From: Bacteroidales bacterium
GTDB lineage: Bacteria; Bacteroidota; Bacteroidia; Bacteroidales; UBA932
Length of the DNA: 7,597 nucleotides
Assembly (NCBI GenBank): GCA_017548445.1
Contig: JAFYZZ010000063.1
Coordinates: 1-7,597, forward strand
Direction: 5' to 3'
Shown: positions 1 to 6,916 of the stretch, piece after piece
How positions within the stretch are numbered: position 1 is the first letter of the stretch
Layout: every line of letters starts with the position of its first letter
Notes under the pieces: model-generated
The model's input: only the letters and a program-made list of their open reading frames with translations
Database searches by the model: none
Told to the model about the DNA's origin: nothing
Made by a program: the position numbers and the translations under genes

Positions 1-1
1 C

Positions 2-412
2 CGGGCGGTGGTGGAGGACGGTGTGGTGCGCAGCATCGCCACGCGCAACCTGGACAGCCACCTGCTGGAGGCGTCTCATTTCATCCTCGCCACGGGCGGA
101 TTTTTCTCCAAGGGTCTGAAATCCAACCCGTTCCGGGTGTATGAGCCGGTGTTCGGGCTGGACGTGGAATATGCCGAAGACCGCAACGCCTGGTACGATC
201 CCGCCTTCGCCGGCGACCAGCCGTATATGCAGTTCGGCCTGAAGACCGACGCGCAGCTGCACCCCCTGTTGGGCGGGGAGCCCGTGAAGAACCTGTATGC
301 CGCCGGCTCCGTACTGGGCGGAACCCGGCTCGAGTTCGGCAGCGGCGCCGGCCTGGCCGTCCGGAGCGCCTTCGCGGCGGTCGATAACATCCTGAACGAG
401 CCTGCCCTATGA
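2..412 (+). CDS. glpB: Anaerobic glycerol-3-phosphate dehydrogenase subunit B, C-terminal part (5' end outside window)
   Basis: This is the last 136 residues of a flavoprotein subunit; the reading frame is open to the left edge, so the true start lies outside. In the GlpABC complex, GlpA oxidises sn-glycerol-3-phosphate to dihydroxyacetone phosphate, and GlpB is the second flavin-containing subunit linking it to the iron-sulfur subunit GlpC. Seen here and shared with E. coli GlpB as I recall it: an ATGGFFSKGL segment, EPVFGLDV, a QFGLKTD segment, and the C-terminal nucleotide-binding stretch NLYAAGSVLGG followed by a Gly-rich GSGAGLAV. The stop codon overlaps the glpC start (ATGA, 409-412), so the two are probably translationally coupled. 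An upstream GTG at position 8 is only an internal Val codon. glpA should lie immediately to the left. The call rests on these motifs plus the following glpC. Confidence 0.93.
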   Translation, partial: RAVVEDGVVRSIATRNLDSHLLEASHFILATGGFFSKGLKSNPFRVYEPVFGLDVEYAEDRNAWYDPAFAGDQPYMQFGLKTDAQLHPLLGGEPVKNLYAAGSVLGGTRLEFGSGAGLAVRSAFAAVDNILNEPAL

Positions 413-1626
413 AACTGCAAGAATATACCGTCAGCAAGCACAACTTCGAGGAGTGTATGAAATGCACCGTGTGCACGGTCTACTGCCCCGTGCTGCAGGT
501 GACCCCGCTGTATCCCGGCCCCAAGCAGGCCGGTCCCGACGGGGAGCGGCTCCGCCTCAAGGATCCGTTCTTCTTCAACTATGCCCTGAAGTACTGTATG
601 AACTGCAAGCGCTGCGAGGTGGCCTGCCCGTCCGGGGTGGGCGTCGCGGACCTCATCCAGGCGTCCCGCATCAAGTATGACCGCACGCCGCCGAAGCTGC
701 GCGACAGGATCCTCGCGTCCACCGACCTGATGGGCTCGGTGGCCCGTCCTTTCGCCCCCGTGGTGAACGCGGTCACGGGGCTCGGGGTCACGAAGTCCGT
801 GCTGGACGCCACGCTGAAGATCGACCACCGGCGGAGTTTCCCGAAATACAGCGGCCGGGGGTTCGAAACCTGGCTGAGGAGGCGCGCGGACGAGCAGGCC
901 GCCTTCCCGGAGCAGGTGGCTTATTTCCACGGCTGTTACGTCAATTACAACAATCCGCAGCTGGGCAGGGACCTGGTGAAGGTCCTGAACGCCTTGGGCG
1001 TGGGCGTGCAACTGCTGGAGAAAGAGAAGTGCTGCGGTATCGCGCTGATTACCAACGGGATGTCCAGGCAGGCCACCCGCCACGCGGAGCACAATGTCGC
1101 CGCCCTGCGCAAGGCCGTCTCGGACCGGGGGCTGAAGGTGCTCACCACCTCGTCCAGCTGCACCCTCACCCTGCGGGACGAGTATCCCAACCTGCTTGGC
1201 GTGGACAACGCCGACGTGCGGGACTCCGTGCAGATGGCCGTCCGCTATATCTTTGAGCGTCTGGAGGCGGGCGCGACGCTGCGCTTCAAGCCCGGTTTCC
1301 GCAAGAAGGTGGCCTACCACGTGCCCTGCCATATGGAGCGTCTGGGCTGGGGCGTGTTCTCCGAGCGCCTGCTCCGGATGATTCCGGGCGTGGAGTTTAC
1401 CCTGCTCGACTCCGCCTGCTGCGGCATCGCCGGCACATACGGTTTCAAGAAAGAGAACTACGAGGCCTCCCAGGCCGTGGGCGCCGCCCTGTTCGAACAA
1501 ATCCGCGCCGTGGACGCGGAGGTGGTGGCCTGCGACTGCGAGACCTGTAAGTGGCAGATCGAGATGTCTACCGGCTACCGCGTGGAGAATCCCATATCCA
1601 TCCTTGCCGAAGCGTTGGAAATATGA
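409..1626 (+). CDS. glpC: Anaerobic glycerol-3-phosphate dehydrogenase subunit C (iron-sulfur subunit)
   Basis: This 405-residue protein is close to the usual GlpC length of about 400. It carries electrons from the GlpAB flavins to the membrane quinone pool and is regarded as the membrane-attachment subunit. Two ferredoxin-type [4Fe-4S] motifs are visible near the N-terminus: C16-C19-C22-C26-P and C63-C66-C69-C73-P. Two cysteine-rich CCG domains follow, with HGC at 174-176 plus CCG at 208-210, and PCH further on plus CCG at 337-339. This arrangement is shared with heterodisulfide reductase HdrB and GlcF families. A late CDCETC motif (near residue 370) is also present. The ATG at 409 overlaps the glpB stop by 4 nt and places the first Cys cluster at the expected distance. 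Its own stop (TGA 1624-1626) overlaps the next start. C16 and C63, the two cluster cysteines followed by Met, are encoded TGT while the other six use TGC (see the CATG finding). Confidence 0.95.
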   Translation: MKLQEYTVSKHNFEECMKCTVCTVYCPVLQVTPLYPGPKQAGPDGERLRLKDPFFFNYALKYCMNCKRCEVACPSGVGVADLIQASRIKYDRTPPKLRDRILASTDLMGSVARPFAPVVNAVTGLGVTKSVLDATLKIDHRRSFPKYSGRGFETWLRRRADEQAAFPEQVAYFHGCYVNYNNPQLGRDLVKVLNALGVGVQLLEKEKCCGIALITNGMSRQATRHAEHNVAALRKAVSDRGLKVLTTSSSCTLTLRDEYPNLLGVDNADVRDSVQMAVRYIFERLEAGATLRFKPGFRKKVAYHVPCHMERLGWGVFSERLLRMIPGVEFTLLDSACCGIAGTYGFKKENYEASQAVGAALFEQIRAVDAEVVACDCETCKWQIEMSTGYRVENPISILAEALEI

Positions 1627-2498
1627 AAAGAATACTGATAATCCTGCCGCTGGCCCTTTGTGCCTGCCAGCCCAGAATCGACGTCCAGGCCCACCGCGGC
1701 GGTGCCGGGCTGATGCCCGAGAACACCGTTTCCGCGATGAAGAACGCCCTGGACCTGCACGTGAACACCCTGGAATTCGACCTCCAGCTGTCCGGTGACG
1801 GCCAGGTGGTCGTGTCCCACGACAATTACTTTCATCCCCGGTATTCCACCCGTCCCGACGGCTCGCTCATCCTGGAAGATGATCCGAAGGAATACCTCTA
1901 CACGATGCCCTACGACAGCATCGCGAAGTACGACGTCGGGCTGCGGCCGGTGGACCGCTGGCCCGGCCAGGCCAAGGTGCACGAGGTGAAACCCCTCGCC
2001 GGCGAGCTGATCGACTTCGCCGAGGATTATGCCCGGCAGATCGGCTTGAAGCCGGTGAACTACAACATCGAAATCAAGTCCTGGCCCGGAGAAGGGGAGG
2101 GGACGCTCTGGCCCGAATACAAGGTCTTCTGCGACACCTGCATCCCGCTGCTGCTTTCCAAGAACCTCGGCAAACGGCTGATCGTGCAGTGTTTTGATGT
2201 CCGTGCCTTGAATTATATGCACGCGAAATGGCCGGAGCTCACGCTGTCCTACCTCACCGAAGACTACGACGGGGGCGATATCGAAAAGCTCCTGGGCAAC
2301 CTGGATTTCGTGCCGCGGTGGTGGAGTCCGGAGTCCAGCGTGGTCACGCCCGAAAACGTGGCCTGGTGCCATTCTCACGGCATCGGCGTGGTGCCCTGGA
2401 CGGTGGACGATCCGGCCGAGATGCGCCGCCTGGTGGACTGCGGCGTGGAAGCCATCATCTCCAATTATCCCGACATCCTCATTGAAACCGTAAGATAA
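1623..2498 (+). CDS. glpQ: Glycerophosphodiester phosphodiesterase, predicted lipoprotein (GlpQ-like)
   Basis: This 291-residue GDPD-family enzyme hydrolyses glycerophosphodiesters (deacylated phospholipids) to sn-glycerol-3-phosphate plus an alcohol. The family signature HR-(x)n-ExD-(x)n-HD is intact: H24-R25, E51-x-D53, H66-D67. The PENT segment (32-35), a NIEIKS segment (148-153, metal-ligand Glu150) and the C-terminal PWTVDD...NYPD stretch also fit. The start at 1623 is preferred over upstream in-frame codons because it gives a hydrophobic leader, MKRILIILPLALCAC, ending in a lipobox-like LCAC with Cys15 as the likely lipidated residue. It also makes a 4-nt ATGA overlap with glpC. The enzyme is therefore probably anchored in the periplasm or outer membrane, unlike soluble periplasmic E. 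coli GlpQ (about 360 aa) or cytoplasmic UgpQ (about 250 aa). The next gene, glpT, would import its product. The symbol is by function and context; strict orthology with E. coli glpQ is not established. Confidence 0.9.
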   Translation: MKRILIILPLALCACQPRIDVQAHRGGAGLMPENTVSAMKNALDLHVNTLEFDLQLSGDGQVVVSHDNYFHPRYSTRPDGSLILEDDPKEYLYTMPYDSIAKYDVGLRPVDRWPGQAKVHEVKPLAGELIDFAEDYARQIGLKPVNYNIEIKSWPGEGEGTLWPEYKVFCDTCIPLLLSKNLGKRLIVQCFDVRALNYMHAKWPELTLSYLTEDYDGGDIEKLLGNLDFVPRWWSPESSVVTPENVAWCHSHGIGVVPWTVDDPAEMRRLVDCGVEAIISNYPDILIETVR

Positions 2499-3868
2499 TG
2501 CTCAAGTTCCTTCAGCAGCCCGCCTACAAGCCGGCCGAGACCGGTCCCGCCGCGGATGCGAAATACAAGCGGATGCGCCTGCAGGTGTTCCTCGGCGCCT
2601 TCATCGGCTACGCCGGATTCTACCTGGTGCGCAAGAACCTCTCGATGGCCATCCCGGCGATGGCCCCGCTGGGCTTCCAGAAGACCGAACTGGGCTTCGT
2701 CCTGGGCCTGAACGCGGCGGCCTACGCGTTGTCCAAGTTCCTGATGGGCAGCGTGTCCGACCGCTCCAACGCCCGCGTGTTCCTGCCACTCGGCCTCATC
2801 CTCACCGCCATCTCGATGTGCTTTATGATCGTGCCCATCCAGTGGATCGGGGCGGAGCACAAAGCGCTCGCCATCCTGGTGATGGGCGTGCTGAACTGCC
2901 TGGTGGGCTGGTTCAACGGAATGGGCTGGCCCCCTTGCGGCCGCGTGATGACACACTGGTTCTCGCCCGGCGAAAGAGGTACGATGATGAGCATCTGGAA
3001 CTGTGCGCACAACGTGGGCGGCGCGCTCGTGGGGCCGATGGCCACCTACGGCGCCGCCTGGTTCGGCAGCTGGTTCTACGGTGCCCACGAGGAGCTTTAT
3101 TTCCTTATCGGCACCTTCGCATTCCCGGCGGCCGTGGCGCTGTTCATCGCACTTCTGGCCTATGTGCTGCTGCGCGACACGCCCCAGAGCTGCGGTTTGC
3201 CGTCCGTGGAGGCCTGGCGGAACGACTATCCCAAGAACTACTCCGAGAAGCACGAGCAGACGCTCTCCACGAAGGAAATCTTCTTCAAGCACGTGTTGAA
3301 CAATAAGTTCCTCTGGTTCATCGCCCTGTCGAACGCCTTCGTGTATATGGTGCGCTACGGCTGCCTGGACTGGGCGCCGACCATCCTGACGGAAAAGGGA
3401 ATCGACCTCAAGAGCGCCGGCTGGGCCTATTTCGCCTATGAGTTCGCTGCCATTCCGGGCACGCTGCTCTGCGGCTGGCTGTCGGACAAGCTCTTCCACG
3501 GCAAGCGGGCCCTGCCCACGATGATCTTTATGGCCCTGGTGCTGGTATTCGTGGTGCTGTACTGGCGGTATATCGACAACCTCGCCGTCGTGATCATCTG
3601 CCTGATCGGCATCGGCTTTTTCATCTACGGCCCGGTGATGCTCATCGGCGTGCAGGCGCTGGACCTGGCGCCGAAGAACGCCGCCGGCACGGCCGCGGGC
3701 CTCACCGGTTTCTTCGGCTATTTCTTCGGTACCTTCCTGCTGGCGAACACCGTCATCGGCTGGGTGGCTCAGACGGCGGGCTGGAGCTGGACTTTCGTCC
3801 TGCTCGTCGCCGCCTGCATCCTCGCCATCCTCTTTATGGGGCTGACGCTGAAGCAGGAGCAGCGCTGA
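2498..3868 (+). CDS. glpT: Glycerol-3-phosphate:phosphate antiporter GlpT (major facilitator superfamily)
   Basis: This 456-residue inner-membrane protein is about the length of E. coli GlpT (452) and belongs to the organophosphate:phosphate antiporter family with 12 expected membrane helices. It exchanges external G3P for internal phosphate. Several stretches match what I recall of E. coli GlpT almost word for word: FYLVRKN, NGMGWPPCGR, WNCAHNVGG, RDTPQSCGLP, YGPVMLIG and APKNAAGTAAG. The substrate-site residues are in place: Arg45 (same number as in E. coli), His171 (E. coli His165) and Arg286 (E. coli Arg269). The start ATG at 2498 shares one base with the glpQ stop (TAATG), pointing to translational coupling. 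It is the last gene of the left-hand run and is followed by a hairpin and a bidirectional terminator. The RYG / NVGG / PQSCG set favours G3P as substrate over hexose phosphate (UhpT) or phosphoglycerate (PgtP), as does the neighbouring glpQ. Confidence 0.96.
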   Translation: MLKFLQQPAYKPAETGPAADAKYKRMRLQVFLGAFIGYAGFYLVRKNLSMAIPAMAPLGFQKTELGFVLGLNAAAYALSKFLMGSVSDRSNARVFLPLGLILTAISMCFMIVPIQWIGAEHKALAILVMGVLNCLVGWFNGMGWPPCGRVMTHWFSPGERGTMMSIWNCAHNVGGALVGPMATYGAAWFGSWFYGAHEELYFLIGTFAFPAAVALFIALLAYVLLRDTPQSCGLPSVEAWRNDYPKNYSEKHEQTLSTKEIFFKHVLNNKFLWFIALSNAFVYMVRYGCLDWAPTILTEKGIDLKSAGWAYFAYEFAAIPGTLLCGWLSDKLFHGKRALPTMIFMALVLVFVVLYWRYIDNLAVVIICLIGIGFFIYGPVMLIGVQALDLAPKNAAGTAAGLTGFFGYFFGTFLLANTVIGWVAQTAGWSWTFVLLVAACILAILFMGLTLKQEQR

Positions 3869-3904
3869 GCCTGATGCTTGCGCGGCCAGGCCCCGCGGGC
3901 GGAC

Positions 3905-3937
3905 GAAAATTATTTTCCGGACAGGTTTGCCGGAAAA
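3905..3937. repeat. Overlapping inverted repeats downstream of glpT
   Basis: Two dyads share one arm. TTTTCCGG (3913-3920) and CCGGAAAA (3930-3937) form a perfect 8-bp stem with a 9-nt loop. GAAAAT (3905-3910) and ATTTTC (3912-3917) form a second perfect dyad around one base. The region starts 37 nt after the glpT stop. It could be a 3'-end RNA hairpin, a weak terminator for leftward readthrough (the minus-strand sequence after the stem is T-rich), or part of a dispersed repeat. It has no U-tract on the + strand. Confidence 0.45.
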
Positions 3938-3983
3938 CCAATTTCCGCTCCGCCCTCCACAATGCCTACGCCAGCCGCGCACG

Positions 3984-4012
3984 GAAAAGCCGACCCGACG
4001 GGCCGGCTTTTC
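3984..4012. terminator. Bidirectional rho-independent terminator between glpT and the outer-membrane barrel gene
   Basis: GAAAAGCCG (3984-3992) pairs perfectly with CGGCTTTTC (4004-4012). Inside the loop, CCC (3994-3996) can pair with GGG (4000-4002). The stem is flanked by A-runs on the left and T-runs on the right, so each strand ends the hairpin in a short U-tract. It lies 116 nt after the glpT stop and 25 nt beyond the stop of the convergent minus-strand gene, the right place to stop both transcripts. Confidence 0.8.
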
Positions 4013-4036
4013 TCGTTGAAGGGGCGCTACACCCGC

Positions 4037-5350
4037 TTAGAAGATGTAGTTCAGGCCGATGTTCATACCCAGGCCGGTGCCGTCGTTGGGATCGAAACAC
4101 TTGCCGAACTCGAAGTTGATGTTGAAGTTCTGGTTCATAATCACGTGCAGGCCGGCGCCGGCGCTCATATGGAGCTTCTCGGCATTGCCGGTGTACAGAC
4201 CGTAAACGGCAGAGAAGGAAGTATCGACGGATAGATTCGGCACCAGGTCCAGCCTCTTCATCTGCTCCAGCCGGTACGGACTCACGACCATACCCATATC
4301 GAAGAACGGATTCAGGGCGAGTGCCCAGTTCTGGTTGATCCAGCGGAACTTGGCGAAGGTCCAGCGCAGTTCGGTGTTCATCCAGGCATAGCTGTTGCCC
4401 TGCAGGCGGTTGGTGATGGTTCCGCGGAGGGTGCAGGTGGAACCAAGGCCTTCGGTATTGATCTGCTTCATATTGATGCTCTGGATGGTTTGCAGCATAT
4501 AGAACGGGGCATTGCCGGCGACAAGGCCCTGGAAGGCTACGTGCGCACCAAAGACCAGGCGGTCGGCCAGCGGAACGAACTGCTTGAAGTGAACCGCCAG
4601 TTTCAGGTAGTTGTTGTCGTGCTTTGAGATGATGTCCGGCGAGCCGAACATATATACCTCCAGGTTGGTTCCGCGCGTGGGGTTGTTCTCGTGGTCGCGG
4701 GTGTCATATACGACGCCGAACTTGCCCTCCAGATGCTGGCCACCGTTCTTTTCCGCCTCAGGGATGACGCCGCTGGCGACGTAGATGTCATACAGGGAGA
4801 CATCGTGTCCGCTCAGGCCCTTGTTCTCAGCGTGGCCGGTCTTGATGTTCCAGTAGGTGAGGCCGGCGGCCCAGCCCCAGTTGCTGTCGCCGAAGGCCCC
4901 CTGGAAACAGGTCTGGACGCGGAAGATGTCGCGGCGCATCAGGTAGAGGCCCTGGCCGTCTTCCGTAATCTTGTCGAATTCAGGGAGATACCTGGACGCG
5001 GCACCGTTGAATCCGTAAAAATTCGTGGTCTTGTTGCCGAACCAGGAAACTGCAGCCGACACGCGGATGCCCGGGATAAGGTATTTGCTGTCGAAGAAGG
5101 AATGGAGCACGGTATTGCCCTTGGAATAGCGGGAGATCTCCACGTTGGCCTTCCACATATATTCAGGATAGGTGGAACCGTCTCCGTACCAGTAGATGTC
5201 GGAGAGGACGCCGTAGTGCCAGCCCAGGTCGGAAGAATAGCCGATGGCGGGCAGGGGCCCGAAGTTGAGGCCGGTCTTGGTGATTTCTTCCTGTGCGGAA
5301 GCGGTGAGCGCGGCTGCAAGTAGGACCGCGACGGTGAACAAATGTTTCAT
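4037..5350 (-). CDS. Omp85/BamA-family outer-membrane beta-barrel protein without POTRA domains
   Basis: This 437-residue protein starts with a clear signal peptide (MKHLFTVAVLLAAALTASA, cleavage expected after Ala19, A-S-A motif). The start at 5350 is preferred to one 11 codons upstream because it gives a clean signal peptide and leaves room for the promoter. The mature part goes straight into barrel-like sequence rich in alternating aromatic residues. It carries the family hallmarks: YDTRD at 215-219 followed by N-x-P-T-x-G, an LRG motif at 308-310 (the loop-6 VRGF/Y position of Omp85 proteins) and a terminal Phe437 as in barrel beta-signals. No POTRA repeats precede the barrel, so it resembles the bacterial surface antigen (D15) C-terminal domain alone. 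The role is unknown; such short members are often annotated BamA/TamA-like without evidence of assembly function. It separates the two halves of the glp cluster, converges on glpT and diverges from glpK. Its base composition looks less GC-rich than its neighbours by eye. Confidence 0.85.
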   Translation of the reverse strand: MKHLFTVAVLLAAALTASAQEEITKTGLNFGPLPAIGYSSDLGWHYGVLSDIYWYGDGSTYPEYMWKANVEISRYSKGNTVLHSFFDSKYLIPGIRVSAAVSWFGNKTTNFYGFNGAASRYLPEFDKITEDGQGLYLMRRDIFRVQTCFQGAFGDSNWGWAAGLTYWNIKTGHAENKGLSGHDVSLYDIYVASGVIPEAEKNGGQHLEGKFGVVYDTRDHENNPTRGTNLEVYMFGSPDIISKHDNNYLKLAVHFKQFVPLADRLVFGAHVAFQGLVAGNAPFYMLQTIQSINMKQINTEGLGSTCTLRGTITNRLQGNSYAWMNTELRWTFAKFRWINQNWALALNPFFDMGMVVSPYRLEQMKRLDLVPNLSVDTSFSAVYGLYTGNAEKLHMSAGAGLHVIMNQNFNINFEFGKCFDPNDGTGLGMNIGLNYIF

Positions 5351-5352
5351 TG

Positions 5353-5373
5353 TTGTGATTAATGTGGTTACAA
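5353..5373. promoter_or_regulatory. Possible Crp/Fnr-type operator dyad upstream of glpK
   Basis: TTGTGA (5353-5358) and TTACAA (5368-5373) form an imperfect inverted repeat with a 9-nt centre; 5 of 6 outer pairs match. The outer TTGT/ACAA arms resemble Crp/Fnr-family operators. The centre (5363) lies about 40 nt upstream of the predicted glpK start site, the usual class II activator position. It would also lie just downstream of the predicted start site of the divergent barrel gene. Short AT-rich dyads arise by chance, so this is tentative. Confidence 0.3.
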
Positions 5374-5398
5374 AAGTGTACAAATATAGTTATATTTG
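5368..5398 (+). promoter_or_regulatory. Predicted Bacteroidota-type promoter for glpK-glpF
   Basis: TATATTTG at 5391-5398 matches the Bacteroidota -7 consensus TAnnTTTG and lies 27 nt before the glpK ATG. At 19-nt spacing the -33 position reads TTAC (5368-5371), only a partial match to TTTG, so help from an activator would be plausible. No Shine-Dalgarno-like sequence precedes the start codon, as is usual in this phylum. Confidence 0.55.
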
Positions 5399-5399
5399 T
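5380..5399. repeat. Perfect 9-bp inverted repeat holding two divergent -7 elements
   Basis: ACAAATATA (5380-5388) and TATATTTGT (5391-5399) are exact reverse complements around GT. The left arm contains the -7 element of the minus-strand barrel gene and the right arm that of glpK, so the two promoters face away from each other with their -7 boxes only 2 nt apart. Confidence 0.85.
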
Positions 5400-5411
5400 C
5401 TTACTGACAAA
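5381..5411 (-). promoter_or_regulatory. Predicted Bacteroidota-type promoter for the Omp85-like gene
   Basis: Read on the minus strand, TTTG (5411-5408) is followed after exactly 19 nt by TATATTTG (5388-5381). This fits the Bacteroidota -33/-7 consensus TTTG-N19-21-TAnnTTTG in full. The expected start site is about 25 nt before the ATG at 5350. No Shine-Dalgarno-like sequence is visible. Confidence 0.7.
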
Positions 5412-5425
5412 AACCCGAACTGTTT

Positions 5426-6907
5426 ATGAGCAAGTACATCCTGGCGCTGGACCAGGGCACCAGTTCCTCCCGCGCCATCGTCTTCGACCACGAAGGCGGC
5501 ATCCGCTCCACCGCCCAGATGGAGTTCCCCCAGTATTTCCCGCAGCCCGGCTGGGTGGAGCACGACCCGATGGAAATCTGGTCGTCCGAGGCTGCCGTCA
5601 TCGCGGAAGCCATCTCCAAGATCGGCATCGGCGGCAAGGACATCGCTGCCATCGGCATCACCAACCAGCGGGAGACCACCGTCGTCTGGGACGCCGAGAC
5701 GGGGCAGCCCGTGCACCGCGCCATCGTGTGGCAGGACCGCCGCACGTCCGCTTTCTGCGATGAGCTCAAGTCGCGCGGACTCGTGGACAAGATCCGCGAG
5801 AAGACCGGCCTGATCATCGACGCCTATTTCTCCGGCACCAAGATCAAGTGGATCCTGGACAACGTGCCCGGCGCCCGCGAGCGCGCCGAGGCGGGCAAGC
5901 TGCGCTTCGGCACCGTGGACAGCTGGCTCGTCTGGCAGCTTACGCGGGGTGAGGTGCACATTACCGACGTGTCCAACGCATCCCGCACGATGCTGTTCAA
6001 TATCAATACGTTGGAGTGGGATACCGAACTGCTGGAACTGTTGGACGTGCCCGCTTCGATGATGCCCCGGGTCTGCTCCTCCTCCGAGGTGTACGGCTAC
6101 ACGAAGACGACCATCTTCGCGCACGAGGTGCCCATCGCGGGCATCGCGGGCGACCAGCAGGCGGCCCTCTTCGGGCAGATGTGCACCACCCCCGGCTCCG
6201 TGAAGAACACCTACGGCACAGGCTGCTTCCTGCTGATGAACACCGGGCAGAAACCCATCCTCTCCCGCAACAACCTCCTCACCACGGTGGCGTGGAAGAT
6301 CGGCGACACGGTGAATTACGCGCTAGAGGGGTCCATCTTCGTGGGCGGCTCCGTCGTCCAGTGGCTCCGCGACGGCCTCGGGCTCATCCGCTCCTCGTCC
6401 GAGATCGAGGCGCTGGCCGCCGGCGTGCCGGACAACGGTGGCGTCTATTTCGTGCCTGCCCTGACGGGTATGGGCGCGCCGTACTGGGACCAGTATGCGC
6501 ACGGCGTCATCTGCGGGCTCACCCGCGGCACTACCGCCGCCCATATCGCCCGGGCCGCGCTGGAGGGCATTGCGTTCCAGACGATGGACATCGTGGGCGC
6601 GATGGAAAAGGACGCCGGCGTGCGCCTGGCCGAGCTGAAGGTGGACGGCGGCGCTTCCCGGAACAACCTGATGATGCAGTTCCAGGCCGACATCCTGGGC
6701 ACCGCCGTCATCCGTCCGGAGGTCACCGAGACCACGGCGATGGGCGCCTGCTACCTGGCCGGCCTGGCCGTCGGCTTCTGGGGCTCGCTCGACGAGATCC
6801 GCAGCCAGTGGAAGGCGGAGCGCACGTTCACGCCGTCCGGCGCGGATATGTCCGGCGTGAAGGCCGGCTGGGCCGATGCGATTTCCAGGACACTCACCCG
6901 CAAATAA
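5426..6907 (+). CDS. glpK: Glycerol kinase
   Basis: This 493-residue cytoplasmic FGGY-family kinase is near the usual 495-505 length. It converts glycerol plus ATP to sn-glycerol-3-phosphate. The N-terminal phosphate-binding motif is DQGTSSSR (9-16). NQRET (80-84) supplies the glycerol-contacting Arg82 and Glu83. [10 protein letters not shown] carries the catalytic base Asp243 (Asp245 in E. coli), and [14 protein letters not shown] and VDGGASRNN complete the second lobe. The region just before EVPIAG (residues 222-233) lacks the GGKGGTR loop that binds fructose-1,6-bisphosphate in E. coli GlpK. It also lacks the HFYG phosphorylation motif of low-GC Gram-positive enzymes. The C-terminus has no recognisable EIIA-Glc binding segment. 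Allosteric and PTS control are therefore probably absent (inference). glpF follows 9 nt downstream in the same operon, and the promoter is shared back to back with the divergent barrel gene. Confidence 0.97.
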   Translation: MSKYILALDQGTSSSRAIVFDHEGGIRSTAQMEFPQYFPQPGWVEHDPMEIWSSEAAVIAEAISKIGIGGKDIAAIGITNQRETTVVWDAETGQPVHRAIVWQDRRTSAFCDELKSRGLVDKIREKTGLIIDAYFSGTKIKWILDNVPGARERAEAGKLRFGTVDSWLVWQLTRGEVHITDVSNASRTMLFNINTLEWDTELLELLDVPASMMPRVCSSSEVYGYTKTTIFAHEVPIAGIAGDQQAALFGQMCTTPGSVKNTYGTGCFLLMNTGQKPILSRNNLLTTVAWKIGDTVNYALEGSIFVGGSVVQWLRDGLGLIRSSSEIEALAAGVPDNGGVYFVPALTGMGAPYWDQYAHGVICGLTRGTTAAHIARAALEGIAFQTMDIVGAMEKDAGVRLAELKVDGGASRNNLMMQFQADILGTAVIRPEVTETTAMGACYLAGLAVGFWGSLDEIRSQWKAERTFTPSGADMSGVKAGWADAISRTLTRK

Positions 6908-6916
6908 CCCTGAACT

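Noticed and set aside
76..1500. 474-codon open frame on the minus strand opposite glpB/glpC
   Set aside because: It lies antisense to two well-supported genes. Its translation is low in complexity (His, Gly, Arg and Gln rich) with no recognisable domain, as expected for a GC-rich shadow frame.
1551..1622. Longer N-terminus for the phosphodiesterase starting at 1551
   Set aside because: It would overlap the conserved end of glpC by 76 nt and bury the lipoprotein leader. The ATG at 1623 gives a signal peptide and a 4-nt overlap like its neighbour.
2465..3982. 505-codon open frame on the minus strand opposite glpT
   Set aside because: It is antisense to a near-perfect GlpT and contains long His/Asp/Glu/Gln-rich runs with no domain; it results from the wobble-position GC bias of glpT.
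3878..4234. 118-codon + strand frame in the glpT to barrel-gene gap
   Set aside because: It runs through the terminator and then antisense into the conserved C-terminus of the barrel gene. The translation has no recognisable motif and no promoter or coupling supports it.
4037..5350. Calling the barrel protein BamA itself
   Set aside because: BamA is about twice this size with several POTRA domains before the barrel, and none is present here.
5351..5383. Upstream start at 5383 for the barrel gene, adding 11 residues
   Set aside because: It would place the start codon on the -7 element and move the signal peptide inward; the start at 5350 gives a standard signal peptide and leader length.
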